In this document: positions 13,737-22,529 of the stretch, in pieces
Position numbering within the stretch: position 1 is the first letter of the stretch
Layout of the letters: each line of letters starts with the position of its first letter
Assembly: GCA_035363115.1 (NCBI GenBank)
Contig: DAOSEM010000001.1
Coordinates: forward strand, 62,001 to 126,000
DNA: 64,000 nt
Source: Syntrophales bacterium
GTDB lineage: Bacteria; Desulfobacterota; Syntrophia; Syntrophales; PHBD01
Direction: 5' to 3'
Translations under genes and position numbers: made by a program
Notes under the pieces: generated by a model
Database searches by the model: none
Told to the model about the DNA's origin: nothing
Seen by the model: the letters and a program-made list of their open reading frames with translations, nothing else

Positions 13737-15371
13737 CTACAGAACGTGGCTGATCTTGAGCCGTGCGGCGGCGGCGCCGTCGGCGATGCCCAGGGCGTCG
13801 GACATGCCGATCGGCAGGGACGTCGAGCGGCCCAGGGGGGCCACGATCTTCTTCAGTTCCGTGTCGAAGCTCAGGTATGTTTCCACCACCCGCTGGGCGA
13901 CCTTCTCCGGATCCAGTCGCCGGTACAGCCGCGGATCCTGGGAGGTGATGCCCTTGGGGCAGAGTCCGATGTTGCAGATGTTGCAGCGGTCCGTCTCGGA
14001 TCCGAGGCATCCCGCCGCCGCCTGCATGATGTACTTGCCGATCTGGACGCCGCTGGCCCCCAGCATGATCAGGGCGGCGGCATTGGCGGCGAGGTTGCCG
14101 TTCTTACCGATTCCGCCGCCGGCGAACAGCGGGATCTCGTTCTGCTTTCCCACTTTCACGAGGTTCATGTAGGCGTCCCGGATGTTGCTGGCGATGGGGT
14201 GGCCCATCGTGTTCATGGAAACGTTGTAGGCGGCTCCGGTCCCGCCGTCCTCCCCGTCGATGGCAAGACCCGCCGCATACGGATTGCGGGTCAGGTTGTT
14301 CAGCACGGCCAGGGTGGTGCTTGTGGCGGAGATCTTGGGATAGACGGGGACCCGGAATCCCCAGGCCATGGCCATGGACTGGGTCATCTTGGCCACGGAC
14401 TCCTCGATGGAGTACTTGGTCTGGTGGGTCGGCGGGCTGGGCAGGCTGATGCCCGGCGGGACGCCCCGGATCGCGGCGATCAGCCTGTTCACCTTGTACC
14501 ACATCAGGAGGCCGCCGTCGCCGGGCTTCGCCCCCTGGCCGTACTTGATCTCGATGGCGCAGGGGTCTTCCTTCATGTGCGGCAGGGCGTGGATGATCTC
14601 GTCCCACCCGAAGTAGCCGCTGGCGATCTGCAGGATGATGTATTTCAGGAACCGGGAGCGCAGGAGCCTCGGGGGGCAGCCTCCCTCGCCCGTGCAGATG
14701 CGGACGGGCATGCCCTTTTCCTCGTTCAGGTAGGCAACCCCCATCTGGAGCCCCTCCCACATGTTCGGCGAGAGGGCCCCGAAGGACATGCTGCCGATGA
14801 TGAGGGGGTAGATCTCCCGCACGGGGGGAATCCAGCCGTTCTCCTGGATGGTCCGGACCAGTCTCTCCGGCGGCAGGATCCGGCCCAGGAGGGTGCGCAG
14901 CTCGAAGTCGTGGCGTCCCGCGTCCAGCGCCGGGTCGGTGAGCATGGAAATGCGGATGAACTTGATCTCGTCGAGCAGGCTCCGGGGATCGTTCCTGCGG
15001 CCGCCGCGCCTGCGGGGGACTCCGCCCGCGTTGTTGTGGAAGCGGAGTTTGTCTGGCTCATCGCCCCGGACGGGACGGATGGCCCCATTCGGGCAGACCA
15101 GGTCGCACATGCCGCAGCCGATGCAGGCGAAGGCCGGATCGGTCTTCTGGCGGACGCCGTGATAGACGCTGAACACGTTCCCCGGTTTCTCCGCCAGCCC
15201 CATGTCGACCTGGACGACCCGCTTGCGGTGCACTCCCAGCTCGATGGCCCGGACGGGACAGACGGCCGTACATCGCCCGCAGAGCGTGCACCGCTCCTTG
15301 CTCCAGTCGATCTGCCACGGCAGGTCGGTCCGGCTCAGGGTGGAAGGCGTTATCGTTCCCACTGATTCCAT
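13737..15371 (-). CDS. gltB: Glutamate synthase FMN subunit with N-terminal ferredoxin (archaeal-type GltB2)
   Basis: This 544-residue protein is the catalytic core that reduces 2-oxoglutarate plus ammonia to glutamate. It begins with a two-cluster ferredoxin module at about 20-95 (CTLCGRCTAVCPVRAI, CIGCGMCDLVCPNGAI). The FMN barrel follows (GSMSFGALS, IKYGQGAKPGDGG, DGEDGGTGAA, GGGIGKNGNLA), then the 3Fe-4S cysteines in CNICNIGLCPKGI. The start ATG at 15371 has GGAGGTGATTCG before it and overlaps the end of the amidotransferase gene by 22 bases. It lacks both the GATase and GXGXG domains of bacterial GltB, which are encoded by the neighbouring genes. Confidence 0.93.
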   Translation of the reverse strand: MESVGTITPSTLSRTDLPWQIDWSKERCTLCGRCTAVCPVRAIELGVHRKRVVQVDMGLAEKPGNVFSVYHGVRQKTDPAFACIGCGMCDLVCPNGAIRPVRGDEPDKLRFHNNAGGVPRRRGGRRNDPRSLLDEIKFIRISMLTDPALDAGRHDFELRTLLGRILPPERLVRTIQENGWIPPVREIYPLIIGSMSFGALSPNMWEGLQMGVAYLNEEKGMPVRICTGEGGCPPRLLRSRFLKYIILQIASGYFGWDEIIHALPHMKEDPCAIEIKYGQGAKPGDGGLLMWYKVNRLIAAIRGVPPGISLPSPPTHQTKYSIEESVAKMTQSMAMAWGFRVPVYPKISATSTTLAVLNNLTRNPYAAGLAIDGEDGGTGAAYNVSMNTMGHPIASNIRDAYMNLVKVGKQNEIPLFAGGGIGKNGNLAANAAALIMLGASGVQIGKYIMQAAAGCLGSETDRCNICNIGLCPKGITSQDPRLYRRLDPEKVAQRVVETYLSFDTELKKIVAPLGRSTSLPIGMSDALGIADGAAAARLKISHVL

Positions 15372-16465
15372 CGAATCACCTCCTCCCGGCCGGGCGGGAT
15401 CATGACCGTGTCGTACTTCATGGGTTGAATGTCGGTGCTTTTGTTCCGTGCCGGGATCGCTGCGTCGAGGCCGCACACCTCCGAGGAGAAGGCGAACAGG
15501 CCGGAACTGCCGCCCACGATGCCGGGACGGAGCTTTTTGCTGTCCTGGACCATGAAGACGGTCTTGTCGGGCAGGCAGCCGATCACGCAATTGGGGCCGT
15601 CGATGATGAGGGGACGGCAGGCCTGCTTGATCTGTTTCAATTTTGTACCGTTCGGGTGGCGACCCAGCTCCTCGTCCTTCAGGGGGGTGATGATGTGCTT
15701 GTACAGATCGAGGCCGAGGTGGAGGTGCTTCTGGGTGTAGTGAAGGATGTGGGTGAAGACCTCCGAGTCCGACTGGTATCCCGTGTATCCGGCGTAATCC
15801 CGCGAGGTCAGGAACTCCCGGATGGGGACGAAGGCGGTGTTCTCGCCGTTGGTCATCGTCGCGTAGCCCTGGATGAAGAAGGGATGGCAGGCGTAGATGT
15901 TGATGGCGTAATTCGTATTCTGCCGCCCCTGCGCAAGGATGACCCGCGCCTGAAGCTCCTCGTGGTCGAGGCCCAGGTAGTCCGCCAGCTCCATCGGGTC
16001 CCCGACCTCCTTGAGCATGATCACGTCCGGCCAGAAGCTGAAGATCAGCATGGACCCGTCGGCCTCGCCCATCAGGCGGAGACGCAGACGTGTCAGCATC
16101 AGGCGGTGCTCTCTCTCCTCCTGGGGCAGGGTGAGCCAGTCCGGCGGGTAGTCGTAGGCGCGAATGACATAATTGTCCCTTTTCGGTGTTCCGTTCGGCG
16201 GAATCTGGGCCGGCCGGATGGAGAGCTTGTACTTGACGGTGAAGTCCAGGTCCATCAGGTACCGGTCCAGGGTCCGGAGCCCTTCATTGGAGAAGATGCC
16301 CGAGAGAATGGGAGAGCCGCGGAAACGCTCGAAGCTGCCCCCGAGGTCCGTCAGGAACAGGCCCATTCCGGAGCCGTCGTGCCCTTCCTTCATGACGTTC
16401 AGGGCATGGACGGCCGTCATGGGGGAGAGGGGCTCCCGGCTGGTGATGGCAAACAGACGGCACAT
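15350..16465 (-). CDS. Glutamate synthase glutaminase subunit (archaeal-type GltB1)
   Basis: A 371-residue class II (Ntn) amidotransferase. The start MCRLFAIT places the nucleophile at Cys2, exposed once the initiator methionine is removed. Later motifs include HDGSGMGLFL, TNYAINIYACHPFF and ATMTNGENTAF. It supplies ammonia from glutamine to the FMN subunit encoded immediately downstream. The ATG at 16465 has AAAGGAT eight bases upstream, and the reading frame open further upstream is not needed. It is the first gene of the gltB1-gltB2-gltB3D-glnA operon, with a sigma-54 promoter about 60 bases upstream. Confidence 0.9.
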   Translation of the reverse strand: MCRLFAITSREPLSPMTAVHALNVMKEGHDGSGMGLFLTDLGGSFERFRGSPILSGIFSNEGLRTLDRYLMDLDFTVKYKLSIRPAQIPPNGTPKRDNYVIRAYDYPPDWLTLPQEEREHRLMLTRLRLRLMGEADGSMLIFSFWPDVIMLKEVGDPMELADYLGLDHEELQARVILAQGRQNTNYAINIYACHPFFIQGYATMTNGENTAFVPIREFLTSRDYAGYTGYQSDSEVFTHILHYTQKHLHLGLDLYKHIITPLKDEELGRHPNGTKLKQIKQACRPLIIDGPNCVIGCLPDKTVFMVQDSKKLRPGIVGGSSGLFAFSSEVCGLDAAIPARNKSTDIQPMKYDTVMIPPGREEVIRWNQWER

Positions 16466-16522
16466 GACAGATCCTTTCAAAAACGATTCACGCTGCAGGG
16501 CGTCAAACAGTCCCTGCTTAAA

Positions 16523-16538
16523 AGCGAAAAATGTGCCA
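16523..16538 (-). promoter_or_regulatory. Sigma-54 (-24/-12) promoter of the glutamate synthase operon
   Basis: Read on the minus strand the site is TGGCACATTTTTCGCT: a perfect TGGCAC -24 element and exact GG-N10-GC spacing, with one deviation in the -12 element (TCGC for TTGC). It lies 58 bases upstream of the gltB1 start codon, and the gene for a sigma-54 activator is immediately upstream on the same strand. Confidence 0.8.
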
Positions 16539-16613
16539 CCATGGCCGGCGTATGAAGACATGCGCGGACAGGGGATTCGCCACGGACGGACCATTGCAGG
16601 GTTTGCGCGTCCA

Positions 16614-16640
16614 GGCACAAAAATGTCTTTTTCGTGTGCC
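16614..16640. promoter_or_regulatory. Inverted repeat upstream of the sigma-54 promoter (candidate activator site)
   Basis: GGCACA at 16614-16619 and TGTGCC at 16635-16640 form a 6-bp inverted repeat with a 15-base AT-rich spacer, about 75-100 bases upstream of the -24 element. This is where an enhancer-binding protein would be expected. It is not the textbook NifA half-site pair (TGT-N10-ACA). Which regulator binds is unknown. Confidence 0.45.
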
Positions 16641-16683
16641 CGAAAATACAAATTTGTTGTTTTCCGATCCCGCCAGCCATCCG

Positions 16684-18243
16684 TCAGGCCACCTCCTGGA
16701 CGTCCTGGCCCGGCCGGTCCGGTCCGCGCCCCTTCTGCCGGTATTTCCGGGGGTCGATGCCCAGCTTCTGGATCTTGTACTGGATGATCCGCTTCGTTGT
16801 TCCCAGGAGCCGCGCCGCCTGGCTCTGATTGCCCCGGGTCTCCTTCAGGGCGTCGACGATCAGTGTCCGTTCCTGGGCCTCGACGACGGAGCTGAGCCGT
16901 CCCGAGTCCTTCTTTTCGCAGGCCCGGGTTTTGATCTGCAGGGAAGGGGGAAGATGCACGATTTCAATGGAATCTCCCTCCGCGAGCAGGATGGCCCGCT
17001 CGATGCAGTTTTCCAGTTCGCGGACATTGCCCGGCCAGGTGTGGCTCAGGAAGGCCTCGACCACGGCCGTGGAGATCCGTTTCACCGGTTTCCCCAGTTC
17101 GTGCGAATACTTGAGTACGAAATGGTCGGCCAGGAGAATGATGTCGTTGCCGCGCTCGCGAAGCGGCGGAAGGTGGACGGGGAAAACGCTCAGGCGATAA
17201 TACAGGTCGGACCGGAACTGGCCGGTGGCGATGCATTCCTCCAGGCGGCGGTTCGTGGCCGCGACGACCCTGGCGTTCGTGTGAACCAGCCGGGACGAGC
17301 CCAGCGGCTGGAACTGCTTTTCCTGGAGAACGCGGAGCAGCTTGGCCTGGGCGGCGGCGGACAGCTCCGACACCTCGTCCAGGAAAATCGTGCCGTTGTT
17401 GGCCTCCTCGAAGCGGCCCCGACGCTGGCGAAGCGCCCCCGTAAAGGCGCCCTTCTCGTGACCGAAAAGCTCGCTTTCCATGAGGGTGTCGGGAATCGCG
17501 GCGCAGTTCACCTGGACCAGGGGGCCCTTGTTGTGGGGGCTGTTCATGTGAATCGCCCGGGCCACCAGTTCTTTCCCGGTTCCCGTCTCGCCCAGGATCA
17601 GGACCGTCGTGCCTGAGTCGGCCACATGGCTGACGAGCCCGAAGACCTCCTGCATCCCCTTGGAATGTCCTATGAAATCGACGGACGGCGACCGCCCCTG
17701 GTTGATGATCCGGCGGAGCCGCCGGTTCTCCTCTTCCAGCGCCAGGATATGCACCGCCTTGGCGATCAGTTCCGCTACGGCGGTGAGCATGGCAAGCTCG
17801 AGGTCGAGGTCGATCACGGAGCCGGCGCCCTTGTCGGCCGACAGGATGCCTACGACCCGGTTGTCGTACATGATCGGGACACACAGAAACGCCAGTTCTT
17901 CCCGGTTCAGGTATCGCCGGGCTCCCGTCCGGTCCAGGAACAGGGCTTCCTTGCCCAGGTTGGGGATTGCCATGGGACGGCCCGTCTGGGCCACCTTGCC
18001 GGTGATCCCCTCCCCCATCCGGTAGGTGATCTCCAGGCCGTCGAGATTGACGCCATGGGCGACATCCAGCCACGCCTCGCCGGTATCCCGGTCGAGGAGG
18101 GAGATCATGCCGCGCTCCATCCCCAGCCGGACATGCATTTCGTTGAGGACGCGCTCGAGCTGGTCCCGCAACTCCCAGGGCTGGGCCAGGATCTTGGCTA
18201 TGGCATGAAGGGCCGCCAGTTCTTCGAAACTATGGGTGCTCAC
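16684..18243 (-). CDS. Sigma-54-dependent transcriptional activator, NifA-like
   Basis: 519 residues in three parts: an N-terminal GAF domain (about 10-165), a central AAA+ domain (about 190-425) and a C-terminal Fis-type HTH (about 470-505). The AAA+ domain has Walker A GETGTGKE, the sigma-54 contact motif GAFTGA, and the arginine region NVRELENCIERA. The HTH reads NQSQAARLLGTTKRIIQYKI, very close to NifA. The GTG start at 18243 has GGAGGAACCTT before it; no ATG fits. NifA-type GAF domains sense nitrogen state, often with a PII protein. Here the target is likely the glutamate synthase-glutamine synthetase operon directly downstream rather than nif genes, since none is in the window. A true nif role elsewhere in the genome is possible. 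Confidence 0.9.
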   Translation of the reverse strand: MSTHSFEELAALHAIAKILAQPWELRDQLERVLNEMHVRLGMERGMISLLDRDTGEAWLDVAHGVNLDGLEITYRMGEGITGKVAQTGRPMAIPNLGKEALFLDRTGARRYLNREELAFLCVPIMYDNRVVGILSADKGAGSVIDLDLELAMLTAVAELIAKAVHILALEEENRRLRRIINQGRSPSVDFIGHSKGMQEVFGLVSHVADSGTTVLILGETGTGKELVARAIHMNSPHNKGPLVQVNCAAIPDTLMESELFGHEKGAFTGALRQRRGRFEEANNGTIFLDEVSELSAAAQAKLLRVLQEKQFQPLGSSRLVHTNARVVAATNRRLEECIATGQFRSDLYYRLSVFPVHLPPLRERGNDIILLADHFVLKYSHELGKPVKRISTAVVEAFLSHTWPGNVRELENCIERAILLAEGDSIEIVHLPPSLQIKTRACEKKDSGRLSSVVEAQERTLIVDALKETRGNQSQAARLLGTTKRIIQYKIQKLGIDPRKYRQKGRGPDRPGQDVQEVA

Positions 18244-18300
18244 AAGGTTCCTCCGGGTTGTCTCGGATCCGCCGCTGCGGTCGTTGATGGACAAAAATGA

Positions 18301-18315
18301 ACAAAAAGTGTGCCA
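18301..18315 (-). promoter_or_regulatory. Sigma-54-like promoter of the activator gene
   Basis: On the minus strand TGGCAC-ACTTT-TTGT lies 58 bases before the GTG start of the activator. The -24 element and the spacing are perfect, and the final base of the -12 element is T instead of C. It would give autogenous sigma-54 control. Confidence 0.55.
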
Positions 18316-18342
18316 ACGAATCCCTTCTATACATTTTCGTTG
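18314..18342. promoter_or_regulatory. Inverted repeat in the divergent regulator/PPDK-like promoter region
   Basis: CAACGAA (18314-18320) and TTCGTTG (18336-18342) form a perfect 7-bp inverted repeat with a 15-base spacer between the two divergent genes. The spacer length equals that of the repeat at 16614-16640, although the arms differ. A candidate operator or enhancer. A weak sigma-54-like TGGTAT-N5-TTGAT on the plus strand at 18373-18388 could serve the divergent gene. Confidence 0.4.
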
Positions 18343-18428
18343 AAATTGGCAATGGGAGAAGAAAACCATTTCTGGTATGAAACTTGATAAAGAATGAAAC
18401 GGCAATTTCGAAAAGGGGGTTTCTGTCC

Positions 18429-21020
18429 ATGGTATCCTTTTCCCGGGTCTCGACCGGCATCGAGGGGCTCGACAGCGTCCTGAACTACCTCCAGACGGGA
18501 GACAATGTGGTGCTCCAGGTGGACGACATGGAGGACTACCGCTCCTTCGTCCTTCCTTTTGTCAAGACGGCCCTCGAGAACAACGAACGGGTCGTCTACA
18601 TGCGCTTTGCCCGCCACGCGCCGCTCCTGGAGCCCACGGGCCAGGTGACCATCTACAAGCTGAACGCCGACATGGGGTTCGAGTCCTTCTCCACCCAGGT
18701 CCACAACATCATCCGCCAGGAGGGACGGGACGTTTTTTATGTCTTCGACTGCCTTTCGGACCTCCTGCACGCCTGGGCCACGGACCTGATGATCGGCAAT
18801 TTCTTCGTCATCACCTGCCCGTACCTTTTCGAGTTGAACACCGTCGCCTATTTCGCCATCCTCCGGAGCCGGCACTCCTTCAAGACAATCGCCCGCATCC
18901 GGGAGACCACCCAGGTGCTCCTCGATATTTACAATTATATGGGAAAGATGTGTGTCCATCCCCTCAAGGCATGGCACCGCTATTCGCCCACCATGTTCCT
19001 TCCCCACATTCAGACCAACGGCCGCTTCACGCCGATCATGAACAGCGTCGACGCCACGAACCTGTTCGCCTTCCTGGCCAACAAGGGATCCATCGGTGCC
19101 GAGCGGAACCTGGATTACTGGGACCGCATCTTCATGCAGGCCCGCGAACTGGCACAGGACCCCGGGGCAAGGGAAGCGAAACACGGCATGGTGGACCAGC
19201 TCTCCCGGGTCCTCATCGGCCGGGAGAAACGAATGCTGTCCCTGGCCAGGGATTATTTCAGCCTGGAGGATCTGTTGGAGATCCAGGAACGCCTGATCGG
19301 AACGGGATTCATCGGCGGAAAATCCGTCGGCATGCTCCTGGCCCGGAACGTACTCCGGAAGGACCGGTCCTTCGACTGGGACGGCAAGCTGGAACGGCAC
19401 GACTCCTTCTATATCGGCTCCGATGTCTTCTACTCCTACATCGTTCAGAACGGCTGGTGGAAGCTCCTGATGGCGCAGAAGACCAAGGAAGGCTATTTCG
19501 AGTGCGCCGGGGAGCTTCGGAACGTCATGCTCCGGGGCGTTTTTCCGGAGGAGGTGCGGGAGCAGTTCCAGCTGATGCTCGAGTATTTCGGCCAGTCCCC
19601 CATCATCGTCCGCTCCAGCAGCCTGCTGGAAGACGCCTTCGGCAATGCCTTCGCGGGCAAGTACGAGAGCTACTTCTGCGCCAACCAGGGCACGCCGGAG
19701 CAGCGCTACGAGTCTTTCGAGGAGGCGGTGCGGCGCATCTTCGCCAGCACCATGAACGTCGACGCCCTGACCTATCGGCTTCAGCGGGGCCTGGACCAGC
19801 AGGACGAGCAGATGGCCCTCCTCGTCCAGCGGGTGTCCGGATCCTACCGGAAGCATTATTTCTTCCCGGAGCTGGCCGGCGTCGGGCTTTCCCACAACAC
19901 CTTCGTCTGGAAACAGGGCCTCGATCCGAAGGCCGGCATGCTCCGTCTGGTCCTGGGGCTGGGAACCCGGGCGGTCAACCGGGTGGAAAACGATTATCCG
20001 CGGATCGTGGCCCTCGACGATCCCCTGCTGAAGGCCCATTCAGGGCTTGACGACGCCCGGCGGTTCTCCCAGCACGATGTGGACGCCCTCAACCTGGAGG
20101 AAAACCGCTTCCAGTCACTGCCGCTGGTGCAGGTGGTCCAGGAGGGCCTGGACGCGAGGCTCGACCTGGTGGGCACCCGTGACATGGAGTCCGCGGACCG
20201 CCTGCGGGCCCTGGGCAGGCCCGAAACGGACATCTGGATCCTGACCTTCGACGAGCTCCTCTCGACGACGGATTTTCCCGATACCATGTCCCGGATGCTC
20301 AAGACGCTCGAAAGGGTCTATGAATACCCGGTGGACATCGAGTTTACGGCCAACTTCAACGCCCAGGGGAACCTGCAGGTCAATCTGCTTCAATGCCGGC
20401 CGTTCCAGACGCGGGGACAGACGGCCCAGGTGGAGATCCCGGCCAGGGTCCGGAAGGAGCGGGTGCTCATCCGGCAGGAGGGAAACTTCATGGGCGGAAG
20501 CATTTCGCAGCCCATTTCCCACGTGATCTACATCGATCCCCAGGGCTATACAAAATTGTCCCTCTCGGAAAAATACGACGTGGCCCGCATCATCGGCCGG
20601 CTCAACAAGCTCGTGGAGAACCGGGAGGAAAGACCCACGGCCCTCCTGGGACCGGGTCGCTGGGGAACGACGACGCCGGCCATGGGAGTCCCCGTGACCT
20701 TCTCGGAGATCAACAACATCACCGCCATCGCCGAGATCGCCTACCGGGACGGAAGCCTGATCCCCGATCTCTCCTTCGGGACCCATTTCTTCCAGGACCT
20801 TGTGGAGATGGAGATCTTCTACATGGCCATCTATCCCGAGAAGGAGAACGTCTACTTCAACCCGGCGTGGCTCTCGGCCTTTCCCAACCGCCTCGCGGAA
20901 CTGTCCCCCAGGGACGGCGCCTACGGGGAAGTGGTGCGCGTCTACGACGTGCGGGAGCGGAATCTCCGGCTCATGTCGAACGTCGTGACGCAGAAGCTGA
21001 TCGTGTACGCCCGGGAATGA
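18429..21020 (+). CDS. KaiC-like domain fused to PEP/pyruvate-binding (PPDK_N) domain
   Basis: 863 residues. The first 230 resemble a KaiC/RadA RecA fold (starts STGIEGLDSVL, then GDNVVLQVDD), but the Walker A position reads VDDMEDYRSF with no GKT, so nucleotide hydrolysis there is doubtful. From about 295 comes the ATP-grasp domain of PEP synthase/pyruvate phosphate dikinase (GFIGGKSVGMLLARN, IIVRSSSLLEDAFGNAFAGK). I find no phosphohistidine swivelling domain or PEP-binding barrel, so it is not a complete dikinase. The ATG at 18429 has AAGGGGG before it; the frame is open 15 codons upstream without a ribosome site. It is divergent from the sigma-54 activator. The function is not known to me; a phosphotransfer or regulatory role is a guess. 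Confidence 0.8.
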   Translation: MVSFSRVSTGIEGLDSVLNYLQTGDNVVLQVDDMEDYRSFVLPFVKTALENNERVVYMRFARHAPLLEPTGQVTIYKLNADMGFESFSTQVHNIIRQEGRDVFYVFDCLSDLLHAWATDLMIGNFFVITCPYLFELNTVAYFAILRSRHSFKTIARIRETTQVLLDIYNYMGKMCVHPLKAWHRYSPTMFLPHIQTNGRFTPIMNSVDATNLFAFLANKGSIGAERNLDYWDRIFMQARELAQDPGAREAKHGMVDQLSRVLIGREKRMLSLARDYFSLEDLLEIQERLIGTGFIGGKSVGMLLARNVLRKDRSFDWDGKLERHDSFYIGSDVFYSYIVQNGWWKLLMAQKTKEGYFECAGELRNVMLRGVFPEEVREQFQLMLEYFGQSPIIVRSSSLLEDAFGNAFAGKYESYFCANQGTPEQRYESFEEAVRRIFASTMNVDALTYRLQRGLDQQDEQMALLVQRVSGSYRKHYFFPELAGVGLSHNTFVWKQGLDPKAGMLRLVLGLGTRAVNRVENDYPRIVALDDPLLKAHSGLDDARRFSQHDVDALNLEENRFQSLPLVQVVQEGLDARLDLVGTRDMESADRLRALGRPETDIWILTFDELLSTTDFPDTMSRMLKTLERVYEYPVDIEFTANFNAQGNLQVNLLQCRPFQTRGQTAQVEIPARVRKERVLIRQEGNFMGGSISQPISHVIYIDPQGYTKLSLSEKYDVARIIGRLNKLVENREERPTALLGPGRWGTTTPAMGVPVTFSEINNITAIAEIAYRDGSLIPDLSFGTHFFQDLVEMEIFYMAIYPEKENVYFNPAWLSAFPNRLAELSPRDGAYGEVVRVYDVRERNLRLMSNVVTQKLIVYARE

Positions 21021-21077
21021 AGGATGCGGGAAGCCGGGCCCGGGTCGGATGATTCCGGGGCTGCCGGCGGATGCACG

Positions 21078-21116
21078 AAAAAAAAAGGGACGGCCGCGGA
21101 CATTCCGCGGCCGTCC
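21078..21116 (-). terminator. Intrinsic terminator of gdhA
   Basis: GGACGGCCGCGG (21088-21099) and CCGCGGCCGTCC (21105-21116) form a perfect 12-bp stem with an ACATT loop. On the minus strand the stem is followed by a run of ten T bases after CCC. It sits between the convergent PPDK-like gene and gdhA and may also stop plus-strand transcripts less efficiently. Confidence 0.9.
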
Positions 21117-21142
21117 TTTCGCGTTCCGAACCCTGAAATTGC

Positions 21143-22498
21143 TTATACGACACCGAAGGCCAGCATGGCCCGGGCCACCTTGGTGAATCCGGCGATGTTG
21201 GCGCCCGTCACGTAGTCTCCCTTCCGGCCGTAGGCCTCGGCGGTCTCGACGCAGGCCTTGTGGATGCTCTTCATGATGATGAGGAGTCGCTGGTCCACCT
21301 CTTCCCGGGTCCAGGAGAGCTTCAGGCTGTTCTGGCTCATTTCCAGGCCCGAAGTGGCCACGCCGCCGGCATTGGCGGCCTTCCCGGGTCCGTAGAGGAT
21401 GCTGTTTTCCTGGAAGATCTTCACGGCGTCCGGTGTGGAGGGCATGTTGGCCCCCTCGGCCACGCAGAGGCAGCCGTTCTTCACCAGGGCGGCGGCATGG
21501 GAGGCATCCAGCTCGTTCTGGGTGGCGCATGGCAGGGCGATGTCCACCTTGATTCCCTGGTCCCGGATCACGTCCCACACGCTGGAACCCTCGACGCAGC
21601 AGGTCTTGTACTTGTCGGCGTACTCCTTGATCCGGCCGCGCTTGACGTTTTTCAGCTCCATGACAAAATCGCACTTGTTCTGGTCGATGCCAGCCTCGTC
21701 CACGATGGTTGCGCTGGAGTCGCACAGGGTGATGACCTTGCCGCCCAGCTGGTTGACCTTCTCGACGGCGTACTGGGCCACGTTGCCGGCGCCGCTGATG
21801 GCCACGATCTTGCCCTTGAAGTCCAGGCCGCGGGTGGCCAGCATCTCCGCCGCAAAATAGGTGGTGCCGTACCCGGTAGCCTCGGGACGGACCAGGCTGC
21901 CGCCATATTCCAGAGCCTTGCCGGTCAGCACGCCGGTATGCTCGTTGCGGATCTTCTTGTAGTATCCGAAGAGGTAGCCGATTTCCCGGCCGCCGACCCC
22001 GATGTCGCCGGCGGGGACGTCCGTCTCCGCGCCGACATGGCGGAAGAGCTCCCGCATGAAGGCCTGGCAGAACCGCATGACCTCGCCGTCCGACTTGCCT
22101 TTGGGATCGAAATCGGAGCCGCCCTTGCCGCCGCCCATGGGCAGGGTCGTCAGGGAATTCTTGAAGATCTGCTCGAAGCCGAGGAACTTGATGATTCCCA
22201 GGTTCACCGAGGGATGGAAGCGGAGGCCGCCCTTGAAGGGACCGATGGCGTTGTTGAACTGGACCCGGAAGCCCCGGTTCACCCGGACATTCCCCTTGTC
22301 ATCCACCCAGGGAACGCGGAACAGCATCGTGCGTTCGGGCTCGACGATGCGCTCGTAGATGTTCGCCTTCACGAATTCGGGATGGCGTTTCGTCGTCGGC
22401 TCCAGGGTCTCCATGACCTCTTCCACGGCCTGGTGGAACTCGGGCTGGTCGGGGTCAAGCTGCTTTACCTTGGCAAGGACATCTGAAATAACGGACAT
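21143..22498 (-). CDS. gdhA: NADP-type glutamate dehydrogenase
   Basis: It reductively aminates 2-oxoglutarate to glutamate with free ammonia. At 451 residues it matches the hexameric NADP-dependent subfamily. Key motifs are GPFKGGLRFHPSV, LTTLPMGGGKGGSDFDPKGKS with the catalytic lysine, PAGDIGVGGREIGYLFG with the catalytic Asp, and the Rossmann site ISGAGNVAQYA. The ATG at 22498 follows AAGGGG. It starts 31 bases after nrpR, so the two genes are almost certainly co-transcribed. GDH has low affinity for ammonia, so this is the ammonia-rich route next to the GS/GOGAT route encoded at 9-16 kb. Confidence 0.96.
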   Translation of the reverse strand: MSVISDVLAKVKQLDPDQPEFHQAVEEVMETLEPTTKRHPEFVKANIYERIVEPERTMLFRVPWVDDKGNVRVNRGFRVQFNNAIGPFKGGLRFHPSVNLGIIKFLGFEQIFKNSLTTLPMGGGKGGSDFDPKGKSDGEVMRFCQAFMRELFRHVGAETDVPAGDIGVGGREIGYLFGYYKKIRNEHTGVLTGKALEYGGSLVRPEATGYGTTYFAAEMLATRGLDFKGKIVAISGAGNVAQYAVEKVNQLGGKVITLCDSSATIVDEAGIDQNKCDFVMELKNVKRGRIKEYADKYKTCCVEGSSVWDVIRDQGIKVDIALPCATQNELDASHAAALVKNGCLCVAEGANMPSTPDAVKIFQENSILYGPGKAANAGGVATSGLEMSQNSLKLSWTREEVDQRLLIIMKSIHKACVETAEAYGRKGDYVTGANIAGFTKVARAMLAFGVV

Positions 22499-22529
22499 GA
22501 CAATACCCCTTTCTCTTGTTGGTCTTGTT

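Noticed and set aside
16684..18243. Assignment as the nitrogenase regulator nifA itself
   Set aside because: The domains are NifA-like, but no nif gene is present and the adjacent sigma-54 promoter drives glutamate synthase; the symbol was withheld.
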